This document shows, piece after piece, positions 46,660-56,104 of a DNA stretch of 64,000 nucleotides (its first letter is position 1; the number at the start of each line of letters is the position of its first letter). Source of the DNA: Caldicellulosiruptor naganoensis (GTDB lineage Bacteria > Bacillota > Thermoanaerobacteria > Caldicellulosiruptorales > Caldicellulosiruptoraceae); the NCBI RefSeq assembly GCF_026914285.1, contig NZ_CP113864.1, positions 719,501 to 783,500 of the forward strand. Direction: 5' to 3'. Both the position numbers and the translations under genes were made by a program. The notes under the pieces are model-generated. The model saw nothing but the letters and a program-made list of their open reading frames with translations, did no database searches and had not been told where the DNA came from.

Positions 46660-48641
46660 CTTGACTTTGTCAGTTAAGAGGTGTTTTTGAGCTAACAAAA
46701 AATAACAAAGTCTTAATTTATGCGGGTTTCAAGAAGAGAAAAATAAAAAATTTTAAAAAATGTAGGGACAAATTTTAGCTTAATATATACTGAATTTGCT
46801 TGACTTTTTAAATATTTTGTGGTACAATATAACAAACTATCTTCAAGGAGTTGCCATATGTTTGTCAAAATTACTAATGCTGGCGGTTATCAGTATGTTA
46901 GGTTAGTCGAAAATTACCGTGAAAATGGTAAAGTAAAGCAAAGAGTACTATTTAACTTTGGTAGACTTGATATTCTCAAAGATGACCCCGCTTTTAAAAA
47001 CATTGTAAAAAAACTATCTGATATTGTCGCTGAAACAACTACTGAGAATGCAAAAGCTGTTACTATTGAATCTGAAGAAGATATTTCGGATGCAGTTGTA
47101 AAAAACTGGGGATACATTGTATACAGAAAGTTATGGCAGGAGCTTGAAATTGATAAGTTTTTAAAAGGGAAAGCAGCAAAAGAGAGAAAGATAAAATTTG
47201 ATGTAGACAAAGTAAGTTTTTTAATGACCATACAGAGATTGATAGAGCCAATGAGCAAACTAAGAACTTATCATCAGAGAAGCAAATATTTTGGATTTGA
47301 AGAGGATATAGATTTGAATCAATTGTACAGGTGTTTAGATTTTCTTGACAGTGTAAAAGAAGATTTAGAGACATACCTGTATCAGAGAAATAAAGACTTA
47401 TTTAAGATGGTAGTTGATGTAGTGTTTTATGATGTGACGACAATATACTTTGAGAGTTGTAGAGCGGATGAACTTAAAAATTTTGGGTTTAGCAAAGACA
47501 ACAAGGTAAATGAAGTGCAAGTTGTATTAGGGCTTTTGGTGGACAAAGAAGGCAGACCGATAGGGTATGAACTTTTTCCTGGTAATACGATAGATAGCAA
47601 GACGATGGTAAAGATACTGAGGAAGCTGAAGGAAAAATTTAGTATAGATAAGATAATAATAGTAGCAGACAAAGGGCTTAACAGCAGAATAAATTTAAAG
47701 ATGATAAAAGAAGCTGGGTACGACTATATAGTAGCAAGCAGATTAAAGAATGCAAGTAAAGAAATTTTAGATGAAGTTTTTAATGAAGAAGGATATAAAA
47801 GACTTGATGGCAAAAGATGTTTGAATGCTGAAGAAATTTATGGTGATGAATTCAAATATAAGGTATTGGAAAGAACAAATATTGTCAAGGATGAAGAGGG
47901 TAAAGAGTTCAAAATAGAAGAGAATTTGATAATAACGTATTCAAGCAAGAGAGCCAAGAAAGACAAAGAAGACAGAGAGAGATTGGTAAGAAAAGCCAAA
48001 GAGCTTTTAGAGAACAAAGGAAGCATAACAGCCTTAGAAAAGAAAGGTGCAAGGAAATATTTGAAGAAGAAATCAAAATCAGAAGAATATGTATTGGATG
48101 AGGAAACGATAAAACGAGATGAGAAATTTGACGGTTATTATGCAATTCAAACGAGCAAAAAGGATATGGATGTAGAAGAGGTTTTAGGAGCATATCACGA
48201 TTTATGGAAGATAGAACAGTCATTCAGAGTAATGAAAAGCTGTTTAGAAGTGCGACCGATATATCACTTTACAGAAAGCAGAATAAAAGGACATTTTGTG
48301 ATATGTTTTTTGGCATTTTTACTGCAAAGGACATTGGAATATATTTTGAGGAGAAAAGGTAAAGGAATAAGTAGTGAAAGGATAATGGAAGCAATATATT
48401 CAATGAACTTTTTTGAAATAGAGATAAAAGGGAAGAAATATTTGATAAAGCAAAAAATTGAGGGAGAAGCTGGAGATATACTGAATGTAATGAAGATAAA
48501 GGGTCCAAAAAACTTCATGACATATGAGGAAGGCTTAGAATTTATTGGTATTAGCAAATGATGTAGTGACAAAATTGAGGTCCATATTTTGTCAATCCCA
48601 GTCCTCCCAAGCTTTTTGAGCTTCAAACTGACAAAGTCAAG
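46660..48641 (+). mobile_element. IS1634-family insertion sequence, copy 2 (inserted first)
   Basis: Also exactly 1982 bp with the same 16-bp terminal repeats. Its original flanks are the 244-bp repeats 43986-44229 and 48642-48885; copy 1 later inserted 213 bp into its left end and duplicated that end. It is complete and looks active. Confidence 0.93.
46858..48561 (+). CDS. IS1634-family transposase, copy 2
   Basis: A 567-residue DDE transposase identical to copy 1 except for one Ala-to-Thr change caused by a GCG/ACG difference at about 48106. The same triad (Asp192, Asp271, Glu453), promoter and AAGGAG site are present. Near-identity of the two copies means the second transposition was recent. 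Both are transcribed toward pgm, and their transcripts would meet the terminator in the repeats downstream. Confidence 0.93.
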   Translation: MFVKITNAGGYQYVRLVENYRENGKVKQRVLFNFGRLDILKDDPAFKNIVKKLSDIVAETTTENAKAVTIESEEDISDAVVKNWGYIVYRKLWQELEIDKFLKGKAAKERKIKFDVDKVSFLMTIQRLIEPMSKLRTYHQRSKYFGFEEDIDLNQLYRCLDFLDSVKEDLETYLYQRNKDLFKMVVDVVFYDVTTIYFESCRADELKNFGFSKDNKVNEVQVVLGLLVDKEGRPIGYELFPGNTIDSKTMVKILRKLKEKFSIDKIIIVADKGLNSRINLKMIKEAGYDYIVASRLKNASKEILDEVFNEEGYKRLDGKRCLNAEEIYGDEFKYKVLERTNIVKDEEGKEFKIEENLIITYSSKRAKKDKEDRERLVRKAKELLENKGSITALEKKGARKYLKKKSKSEEYVLDEETIKRDEKFDGYYAIQTSKKDMDVEEVLGAYHDLWKIEQSFRVMKSCLEVRPIYHFTESRIKGHFVICFLAFLLQRTLEYILRRKGKGISSERIMEAIYSMNFFEIEIKGKKYLIKQKIEGEAGDILNVMKIKGPKNFMTYEEGLEFIGISK

Positions 48642-48885
48642 AGAGATTGCAGAAATGATTCACAAGGATGTGAAATCAATTGACAATGCACTGCAACGTG
48701 TAAAGAAGAAGGATTGAGAAGTACTTAAATAGTTCTGAGTAAGAGATGTGAACTTTTAAAAGACAGAAAATAGAGTTTTAGGAAGATGGCTGCAGCGAAG
48801 TTGGGAGATAGGCTTGCGCAGGCCATCTTTTTTGTTTGTTGTAAAAATTTTAAACTATATTATAATATACTTGTCCAATTTTTTT
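48642..48885. repeat. long direct repeat X, copy 3 (244 bp)
   Basis: Full copy of the target duplication of the first insertion. It continues without break into the pgm leader, so it is the true native junction on the right. Confidence 0.93.
48839..48866 (+). promoter_or_regulatory. promoter for pgm inside repeat copy 3
   Basis: TTGTAA at 48839-48844, 16-bp spacer and TATAAT at 48861-48866, 40 bp before the pgm start codon. It is kept intact because the duplication covers it. Confidence 0.65.
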
Positions 48886-48906
48886 TAAAAAGGAGGCCTA
48901 ATAAAG

Positions 48907-50310
48907 ATGAAAAAAATAACCTTTGGAACAGATGGTTGGCGTGGGGTTATTGCAGACGACTTTACATTTGACAACGTAAAAATTGTTGCTCAGGCTATTT
49001 CAGATTATGTCCTGGAAACTTACGAAAGTCCGAAAATAATCGTTGGTTATGACTATAGATTCCATTCAGAAAACTTTGCAAAGATTTGTGCTGAGATTTT
49101 AAGCTCAAATGGTATTCAAGTGCTATTTTCGCAAAATCCAATTCCTACCCCGGCTGTTGCACATGCAGTTGTGAAAAAAGGAGCAAGCGGTGCAATTATG
49201 ATAACAGCAAGCCACAATCCATATTATTACAATGGAATAAAGTTCATACCTCATTATGGTGGTCCAGCAAATACGCAAATTACTGACAAGATAATAAAAA
49301 ATGTTGAGAGAATCCAAAAAGAAGGGCTAAAAGATATAAATCCTGACAAAGATCTCATTGAGTATTTTGACTACAAAGAAGAGTATTTGAACGACATATT
49401 GAATCTGATAGACAAAAAAGCGTTTGAGGGCAAACAACTAAAGGTACTTGTAAATCCTATGTATGGTTGTGGGATAGGGTATATTGACGAGGCTCTAAGA
49501 CGGCTTGGATGTGACGTAAAAGTAATAAACAACTGGCGTGACCCACTTTTTGGTGGTCATTTGCCAGAGCCAAATTTAGAGAATATGAAGGATTTGCTTG
49601 AGATTATAAAGACAGAGGAGTTTGATTTAGGGCTTGCAACAGATGGTGATGCTGACAGGTTTGGTGTTGTAAACCCTGATGGTCAGTTTATTTCAGCAAA
49701 TGAAGTGATATTTATGTTAACAGATTATTTAATTAACACAAGAGGCAAGGCTTCCTCTGTTGCAAGAACTGTCGCAACAACCTCTATGATTGACAAGATT
49801 GCTCAAAAACATGGTATGAGATGCATTGAAACACCAGTTGGGTTTAAGTACATTGCAGAGTGTCTTATGAAAGAGGATGCTTTAATTGGTGGTGAGGAAT
49901 CAGGTGGACTTTCTATAAAAGGGCATGTGCCGGAAAAGGATGGGATTTTGGCAGACCTTTTGGTTGCAGAGGCGGTTGCAAAGCTTGAAAAATCTCCAAG
50001 AGAGATTTTAGATAGAATTGAATCTGAGTATGGAAAGCTATATAGTAAAAGAATTGACGTTAGAACCACACATAGCAAAAAACAAGAGGCATTAGAGAGA
50101 ATAAAGAATTTTGGCAAAGACAACGTAGCTGGGCTGAGGTGCTTAGAGTACAGGACAAGAGATGGTCTTAAAGTTATTTTAGAGGATGAGGCATGGTTTT
50201 TGGTAAGGGCGTCTGGTACAGAGGATTTGATTAGAATATATGCGGAGAGCAAGGATGCAAAGACTCTTGAAAATATACTTTCTGAGGTAAAAGAATATCT
50301 GGGTTTGTAG
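48907..50310 (+). CDS. phosphoglucomutase/phosphomannomutase (alpha-D-phosphohexomutase)
   Basis: A 467-residue phosphohexomutase that interconverts hexose 1- and 6-phosphates, linking glycolysis to polysaccharide synthesis. The phospho-serine is Ser102 (TASHNPYYYNGIKF), the Mg2+ loop is DGDADRFG, the sugar-binding loop is GGEESGGLS and the phosphate-binding loop near the end is VRASGTEDLIR. AAGGAGG lies 10 bp before the ATG. Glucose and mannose forms cannot be told apart from these motifs; the DGWRG N-terminus and GEESGG fit the dual-substrate group. Confidence 0.93.
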   Translation: MKKITFGTDGWRGVIADDFTFDNVKIVAQAISDYVLETYESPKIIVGYDYRFHSENFAKICAEILSSNGIQVLFSQNPIPTPAVAHAVVKKGASGAIMITASHNPYYYNGIKFIPHYGGPANTQITDKIIKNVERIQKEGLKDINPDKDLIEYFDYKEEYLNDILNLIDKKAFEGKQLKVLVNPMYGCGIGYIDEALRRLGCDVKVINNWRDPLFGGHLPEPNLENMKDLLEIIKTEEFDLGLATDGDADRFGVVNPDGQFISANEVIFMLTDYLINTRGKASSVARTVATTSMIDKIAQKHGMRCIETPVGFKYIAECLMKEDALIGGEESGGLSIKGHVPEKDGILADLLVAEAVAKLEKSPREILDRIESEYGKLYSKRIDVRTTHSKKQEALERIKNFGKDNVAGLRCLEYRTRDGLKVILEDEAWFLVRASGTEDLIRIYAESKDAKTLENILSEVKEYLGL

Positions 50311-50416
50311 TTTTTTATACAGGATTGCTTATTGCTTAAGTGTAATAAAATTGAAGAATCTATGAATATGAATATTATAAATTTGCAAAAAGCACATTTG
50401 TGGAGGTAATTCGTAG

Positions 50417-51511
50417 ATGACCAAATTAAAGGTTGCAGTTTTGTTCGGTGGAGTTTCAACAGAACATGAAGTTTCGATAATCTCTGCAAAATCGGTTATG
50501 CAAAACCTTGACAAGGAAAAGTATGAGATAATACCAATTGGTATTACAAAAGAAGGGAAGTGGCTTTTGTACACAGGAAAGATAGAAGATTTAGACAGCA
50601 AATGGACAATGTATTCAATTGAATGTTTTATCTCACCAGACAGGACTAAAAAAGCGCTTGTGAAGATAAAAGATGGTGAAGCTACCTTTATTGACATTGA
50701 CGTTGTATTTCCTGTATTGCATGGATTAAATGGTGAGGATGGTACTGTACAAGGGCTTTTAGAGCTCTCGGGGATTCCGTATGTTGGATGTGGTGTGTTG
50801 TCATCAGCGCTCTGCATGGACAAAGCTTTTGCTAAAAAACTTGCTCTTTTAGAGGGGATTCCACAGGGCCATTTTTTAGTGATTTACAAAGATGAGTATC
50901 TTTCCAAAAAGGAATATTTCATCAGACGGATTGAAAGTGAGTTTTCGTATCCTGTATTTGTAAAGCCTGCAAATTCAGGTTCATCAGTTGGGATTTCAAA
51001 GGCAAAAGACAAAGACGAGCTGATTTTGGCAATCCATGAGGCATTTTTGTATGATACCAAGATTTTGATCGAAGAGGCTATAAATGCACGTGAGATTGAG
51101 TGTGCAGTGCTTGGCAATAGCGAAATTTTTGTGTCAGCCTTGGGAGAGATAGTGCCTTCGAGGGAGTTTTATTCGTATGAAGCAAAGTATATAGATGGCT
51201 CATCAGAATTAATCATTCCTGCAAAACTTGAAAAGCAGGTAGAGGATGAGATTAAGGAGCTTGCTATTAAGATTTACAAGCTTTTTGAGTGTAGTGGTAT
51301 GGCAAGAATAGACTTTTTTGTTGACAAAGAAACTAATAAGGTGTATTTCAATGAAGTAAATACAATCCCTGGCTTTACAAGTATTTCGATGTATCCAAAA
51401 CTGATGGAGTACAGCGGTATACCATATCCTCAGCTTCTTGACAGACTCATACAATTTGCAATTGAAAAGAACCAACAAAAACAAAGCATAAAATATAGCA
51501 AAGAGGGTTAA
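50417..51511 (+). CDS. ddl: D-alanine--D-alanine ligase
   Basis: A 364-residue ATP-grasp enzyme that joins two D-Ala for peptidoglycan precursors. Marks are [47 protein letters not shown] and [37 protein letters not shown] precedes the ATG. The glutamate racemase gene follows after 5 bp, so both D-amino-acid supply steps for the wall are co-expressed. Confidence 0.96.
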   Translation: MTKLKVAVLFGGVSTEHEVSIISAKSVMQNLDKEKYEIIPIGITKEGKWLLYTGKIEDLDSKWTMYSIECFISPDRTKKALVKIKDGEATFIDIDVVFPVLHGLNGEDGTVQGLLELSGIPYVGCGVLSSALCMDKAFAKKLALLEGIPQGHFLVIYKDEYLSKKEYFIRRIESEFSYPVFVKPANSGSSVGISKAKDKDELILAIHEAFLYDTKILIEEAINAREIECAVLGNSEIFVSALGEIVPSREFYSYEAKYIDGSSELIIPAKLEKQVEDEIKELAIKIYKLFECSGMARIDFFVDKETNKVYFNEVNTIPGFTSISMYPKLMEYSGIPYPQLLDRLIQFAIEKNQQKQSIKYSKEG

Positions 51512-51516
51512 AGCCT

Positions 51517-52320
51517 ATGGATACAAGACCAATTGGGATATTTGACTCAGGCCTTGGCGGGCTTACAGTCTTCAAAGAGATTGTAAATCTTATGCCAAAT
51601 GAGAGCATAGTATATTTTGGTGATACGGCAAGGATCCCTTATGGATCTAAGTCCAAAGAGACAGTGACAAAGTTTGCCACTCAAAACACAAGGTTTTTGC
51701 TATCCAAAAATGTCAAGATTGTAGTTGTTGCTTGCAACACTGCGTCTGCCTATGCATACGAATATTTAAAAAGTCAGTTTGATGTTCCGATTGTTGCTGT
51801 CATTGAGCCTGGAGCAAAAGCTGCAGTCTTAGCAACAAAGAACAAGAAAGTTGGTGTAATTGGTACAGAAGGCACAATTGCAAGTGGTTCTTTTGAGAAA
51901 AAGATTTTAGAGTATGACCCAGAGATAGAGGTGTATTCAAAGCCCTGTCCTCTATTTGTGCCGCTTGTTGAGGAAGGGTGGGTCGATAAAGAAGTGACAT
52001 ATCTTGTTGCAAAGGAATATTTAGAAGAGTTCAGAGAAAAGGGAATAGATACCCTTGTTTTAGGGTGTACACACTATCCATTTTTACAAAATGTCATAAA
52101 GAAGATTTTACCAGAGGTAACTTTGATAAACCCTGCGCTTGAGACAGCAAAACAAACATATGAGGTTCTAAAACAAAACAATATGTTAAATAGCTCAGAG
52201 GAGGAGCCAACTTATTATTTTTATGCAAGTGACAATTTGAAAAAGTTCGAAGCAGTTGCTTCAATATTCTTAAATGAAAAGATAAAATGTGAAGAAAAGA
52301 TTGATATAGAAAAATACTAA
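51517..52320 (+). CDS. murI: glutamate racemase
   Basis: A 267-residue cofactor-free racemase that makes D-glutamate for peptidoglycan. The two catalytic cysteines are Cys73 (VACNTASA) and Cys184 (LGCTHYPF); the N-terminus IGIFDSGLGGLTV is standard. It lies between ddl and the ywiB-like gene on the same strand, a wall-precursor and translation cluster. Confidence 0.97.
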   Translation: MDTRPIGIFDSGLGGLTVFKEIVNLMPNESIVYFGDTARIPYGSKSKETVTKFATQNTRFLLSKNVKIVVVACNTASAYAYEYLKSQFDVPIVAVIEPGAKAAVLATKNKKVGVIGTEGTIASGSFEKKILEYDPEIEVYSKPCPLFVPLVEEGWVDKEVTYLVAKEYLEEFREKGIDTLVLGCTHYPFLQNVIKKILPEVTLINPALETAKQTYEVLKQNNMLNSSEEEPTYYFYASDNLKKFEAVASIFLNEKIKCEEKIDIEKY

Positions 52321-52344
52321 AACCAATGTTTTTGAGGTGAAAGT

Positions 52345-52782
52345 ATGAAAAAAGACGTTTTGATTTTTGTCAAGGGCACCCAAGAATACCCCATAAATAG
52401 CCTTGAGAATAGCATAGAGTTTTTCACAGAAGGCACGTTTTATAAAAAAGGTGAAAGCTTTTATGTGACATATAAAGAAAGCGAGCTTACTGGGCTTGAA
52501 GGTACAACTACTACATTTAAGATTCAGCCGAACCATATAACATTAATTCGCTATGGCGATGTTACGTCAACCCTTATTTTTGAGCCGGGCAAGAGGCATA
52601 TATCAACATATATCACTGAAGACGGTGTGATAATGATAGGAGTTTATACAAAGAAGATGAGGGTAGATTTGACCGAAAATGGTGGAGAGGTTTTTGTTGA
52701 ATATGCCATAGATTTAGATTCGCATATGATGTCTGAAAACGACTTTTTACTCAAAATAAAAGAGGCAGGTGTAAAAAATTGA
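52345..52782 (+). CDS. DUF1934 family beta-barrel protein (YwiB-like)
   Basis: A 145-residue protein of alternating beta strands, matching the DUF1934/YwiB family of calycin-like barrels. SFYVTYKESELTGLEGTTTTFKI is the best-preserved part. Its function is not known. Its TGA overlaps the argS start by 4 bp, and the ywiB-argS pair is also seen in Bacillus. Confidence 0.85.
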   Translation: MKKDVLIFVKGTQEYPINSLENSIEFFTEGTFYKKGESFYVTYKESELTGLEGTTTTFKIQPNHITLIRYGDVTSTLIFEPGKRHISTYITEDGVIMIGVYTKKMRVDLTENGGEVFVEYAIDLDSHMMSENDFLLKIKEAGVKN

Positions 52783-54467
52783 ATTTAGTAAAACTTGCAA
52801 AAGACCAGATAAAAGATACCATTGAAAAGGCTATAAATACTTGCGTTGAAAAGGGCATATTTCAGCTAAACGATGTTGTTCCTCCAATAATGATCGAAAA
52901 ACCAAAAGAAAAAGCTCATGGCGATTTTGCAACCAACATTGCAATGGAGCTTACTAGAAAACTCAAAAAAAACCCACGTGAAATAGCTCAGAACATTGTA
53001 GATAATATTGACCTGACAAACACTTTGATTGAAAAAGTAGAAGTTGCAGGGCCAGGCTTTATCAATTTCTTTTTCAAAAGACAGTGGCTTTACAAGGTTG
53101 TAGATGCTATACTTTCTGAAGGTGATGATTATGGCAAAGTAGATATTGGAAATGGGAAAAAGGTTATGGTTGAATTTGTTTCTGCAAATCCGACAGGACC
53201 TATGCACATGGGAAATGCGCGAGGTGGTGCGCTTGGCGACTGTCTTGCAAACCTTTTAAAATGGGCAGGGTATAAAGTTACAAAAGAGTTTTATGTAAAC
53301 GATGCAGGGAATCAAATAGAAAAATTTGGACAGAGCCTTGAGATAAGATACAGACAGCTCAAGGGCGAAAAAATAGAACTTCCAGAGGATTGTTATCACG
53401 GTGAGGATATAATCGAGCGAGTCAAAGAATACTTAAACGAAAATGGGGATGATTTAGAAACTTTGCCTTCTGAGGAGAGAAGAAAAAAGCTTGTTGAGTT
53501 TGCGCTCAAGAGAAATATTGCACTGATGAAAGAACATTTACAAAAGTATGGCATCGAATATAATGTGTGGTTCCATGAGAGCAGCCTCTATACCAGTGGT
53601 GAGGTTTTTGAGACAATTGAGGAATTGAAAAAGAGGGGATTTACCTATGAAAAAGACGGAGCTGTATGGTTTGCTGCATCAAAGTTGGATGAAAATTTAA
53701 AAGATGAGGTTTTGATAAGAACAAATGGAATACCCACGTATTTTGCAGCTGACATTGCTTACCACAGGAACAAGTTTGAGAAACGAGGGTTTGACATTGT
53801 AATTGACATTTGGGGAGCAGACCATCATGGACATGTTCCAAGGATGAAGGCTGCAATGAAAGCACTTGGAATTGATCCTGAAAGGCTTGTTATAATCCTT
53901 ATGCAACTTGTACGGCTTGTTCGTGGCAAGGAAGTTGTGCGAATGTCAAAAAGAACAGGTAAGGCTATAACCCTTATCGATTTGATAGAAGAGATTGGGA
54001 AGGACGCAGCAAGGTTTATGTTCAACACAAAATCGGCAGACACACATATTGAGATAGACTTAGACCTTGTTACACAGCAGACCCTTGACAATCCTGTATT
54101 TTACGTGCAGTATGCTCATGCAAGAACTTGTGGGATAATAAGGGCTCTTTCTGAAGAGGGGATTGTTCTAAATAAAGAAAAAATTAGGCTTGAGCTTTTG
54201 CAGCAAGAGGAAGAGCTTGAGCTGCTCAAAAAACTTTTGGAGCTTCCAGAAGAGATAGAGATTGCAGCACGCAATTTAGATGTTAGCAGGGTTACAAAGT
54301 ACCTTTTAGATTTGGCCTCAATTTTTCATGCTTTTTACAATGCATGTAGAGTAAAAAATGAAAACGAAGAGCTAATGCATACAAGACTTTCACTTGTCGA
54401 ATGTGTAAGGATTGTAACTAAAAATGTGCTGACACTTTTGGGTGTTGATGCTCCAGAAAAAATGTAA
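52779..54467 (+). CDS. argS: arginyl-tRNA synthetase
   Basis: A 562-residue class I synthetase. The HIGH-type site is PTGPMHMGNARGGALGD, and the KMSKS-like loop is VRMSKRTGKAI. The N-terminal Arg-S additional domain spans about residues 1-100, and the C-terminal anticodon-binding helical domain contains FYNACRV. It starts with TTG, overlapping the ywiB-like stop. A terminator follows 11 bp after the stop. Confidence 0.96.
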   Translation: MNLVKLAKDQIKDTIEKAINTCVEKGIFQLNDVVPPIMIEKPKEKAHGDFATNIAMELTRKLKKNPREIAQNIVDNIDLTNTLIEKVEVAGPGFINFFFKRQWLYKVVDAILSEGDDYGKVDIGNGKKVMVEFVSANPTGPMHMGNARGGALGDCLANLLKWAGYKVTKEFYVNDAGNQIEKFGQSLEIRYRQLKGEKIELPEDCYHGEDIIERVKEYLNENGDDLETLPSEERRKKLVEFALKRNIALMKEHLQKYGIEYNVWFHESSLYTSGEVFETIEELKKRGFTYEKDGAVWFAASKLDENLKDEVLIRTNGIPTYFAADIAYHRNKFEKRGFDIVIDIWGADHHGHVPRMKAAMKALGIDPERLVIILMQLVRLVRGKEVVRMSKRTGKAITLIDLIEEIGKDAARFMFNTKSADTHIEIDLDLVTQQTLDNPVFYVQYAHARTCGIIRALSEEGIVLNKEKIRLELLQQEEELELLKKLLELPEEIEIAARNLDVSRVTKYLLDLASIFHAFYNACRVKNENEELMHTRLSLVECVRIVTKNVLTLLGVDAPEKM

Positions 54468-54478
54468 ATAAAGATGGG

Positions 54479-54518
54479 GCCTCTTAACTATTTTTGACAA
54501 ATGGTTAAGAGGCTTTTT
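54479..54518 (+). terminator. terminator after argS
   Basis: GCCTCTTAAC (54479-54488) pairs with GTTAAGAGGC (54504-54513), followed by TTTTTG. Confidence 0.92.
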
Positions 54519-54559
54519 GTTTACTTTGAATAAAATTTAGATTAAAAGTTTTTAATCTA

Positions 54560-54589
54560 TTGTTAGTCTTTGAAACAATATGATATAAT
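54560..54589 (+). promoter_or_regulatory. promoter for the CapK/PaaK-like gene
   Basis: TTGTTA at 54560-54565, an 18-bp spacer ending in TGA and TATAAT at 54584-54589 (extended -10). Confidence 0.6.
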
Positions 54590-54626
54590 TTGAGTAGTAA
54601 AAAGCACTTAAGTTGGGAGTTATACT

Positions 54627-56042
54627 ATGGATATATTTGCAATACTAATTAGAAATGTATTCTTTCCTTTAATGGAATTATTCAAAGGAAATAGGATTAG
54701 AAAAAAATTGAATATTTTGAGAAATAATCAATCAAAAAGTAAATTGGAGATTGAAAACATCCAGAAGGAAGAGTTAAAAAAACTACTTCTTTTTTGTCTG
54801 GAGCATGTCCCAGCATACAAAAAGTTTGAATATTTAAGAGAAAAAATTATGACCGAACCAGAAAACGCTTTGCTTGAATTTCCTATCTTAGAGAAAAAAG
54901 AGTTCAACCAAAATAGAGATTTGTATTTGTCTGACAAAGCAAATTTATCTCGCTGTATTCTCAACAAAACAGGTGGTTCTACAGGTGAGCCTGTGAAGTT
55001 TTACATAGACAGGGAGACAGTTGAGTGGTACGAGGCAGCAAGGTATTTGGGACTTTCATGGTGGGGGATTAATATTGGCGACAGGTGTCTTATGCTTTGG
55101 GCGTCCTTAAATGATATTGAAAATACAAAGAGTTTGAAAGACAAACTTAAAGAGCTTGTGTTGAAAAATAGACTGATAATCTCATCTTGGGAGATAAATG
55201 AAAGAAATATAAGAAATATAGCAAAGAAGATTCAAAAATACAAGCCTTCCTTTATATACGCTTATCCTTCGGCTGCTTATAAACTTGCAAGCCTTATTAA
55301 GGAGAATAAGATAGAGCTCAGATTAAAACTAAAAGGTGTTGTTACAACAGCCGAGAATTTATATAAATACCAGAAAGATTTGATAGAAGAGGTTTTCAAA
55401 TGTCCTGTGATAAATGAATATGGTGCAAGAGATGGAGGTATTATTGCCTATCAATGCAGAAAAGGTAAGATGCATTTGATGACTCTAACAGGCTATTACG
55501 AGTTTGTCGATATTGAAGGTGTGGAGGATAAAAACAAAAAAGCTATTCTAGTTACAGACCTTCACAATTATGTAATGCCAAGGCTGAGGTATCGGCTTGG
55601 AGATGTTGTAACTTTGGATGACGAGATGTGTGACTGTGGGATAGGTTTTCCTACTATCAAGGAAATAGATGGTAGGATAGACGAGATTTTTGTGGCAAAA
55701 AGTGGTGAAATTTATGATAGCCATTTCTTTAACATATTAGCAAGAGAGATGGAGGGAGTGCTACAGTATCAGCTCATTCAGCATGATTTAGATAATATGA
55801 CACTTAAGATTGTAAAAGGAAAAAGATTTGATGAAAGAGAAGTAGAACAATTTGTAAAGAGTATTAAAAGTAAGTTTGGCGACATTTCCATAAAGGTTGA
55901 TTATGTAAATGAGATTCCAACTGGACCCTCAGGCAAAATAAGATATACAATCAGAGAATACAAAATCCCCATTATGAGAACACTTTTACCGTTGGTAAAA
56001 ATTGGCGCAACAATGTTAGCTTTACTTAGTATAGATCTATGA
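54627..56042 (+). CDS. CapK/PaaK-like adenylate-forming enzyme
   Basis: A 471-residue enzyme of the adenylate-forming superfamily, closest to CapK and coenzyme-F390-synthetase-like proteins related to phenylacetate-CoA ligase. The ATP loop is NKTGGSTGEPVKF, the mid-motif is NEYGARDGGIIAYQC and the C-terminal hinge is PRLRYRLGDVV...IDGRIDEIF with GPSGKIRYT. The substrate is unknown. A hydrophobic N-terminal stretch (residues 1-18) may touch the membrane, which suits a role in surface polysaccharide synthesis. It stands alone with its own promoter. Confidence 0.85.
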   Translation: MDIFAILIRNVFFPLMELFKGNRIRKKLNILRNNQSKSKLEIENIQKEELKKLLLFCLEHVPAYKKFEYLREKIMTEPENALLEFPILEKKEFNQNRDLYLSDKANLSRCILNKTGGSTGEPVKFYIDRETVEWYEAARYLGLSWWGINIGDRCLMLWASLNDIENTKSLKDKLKELVLKNRLIISSWEINERNIRNIAKKIQKYKPSFIYAYPSAAYKLASLIKENKIELRLKLKGVVTTAENLYKYQKDLIEEVFKCPVINEYGARDGGIIAYQCRKGKMHLMTLTGYYEFVDIEGVEDKNKKAILVTDLHNYVMPRLRYRLGDVVTLDDEMCDCGIGFPTIKEIDGRIDEIFVAKSGEIYDSHFFNILAREMEGVLQYQLIQHDLDNMTLKIVKGKRFDEREVEQFVKSIKSKFGDISIKVDYVNEIPTGPSGKIRYTIREYKIPIMRTLLPLVKIGATMLALLSIDL

Positions 56043-56104
56043 TTTAATACAACTACTTATTAATGTTATATAACTCAACAATGTAGGAAGGGAGGATGGT
56101 TGGA

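Noticed and set aside
43986-48885. Composite transposon or simple tandem amplification as an explanation of the repeats
   Set aside because: The repeats abut IS ends exactly, and two different lengths are explained fully by two successive insertions with long target duplication.
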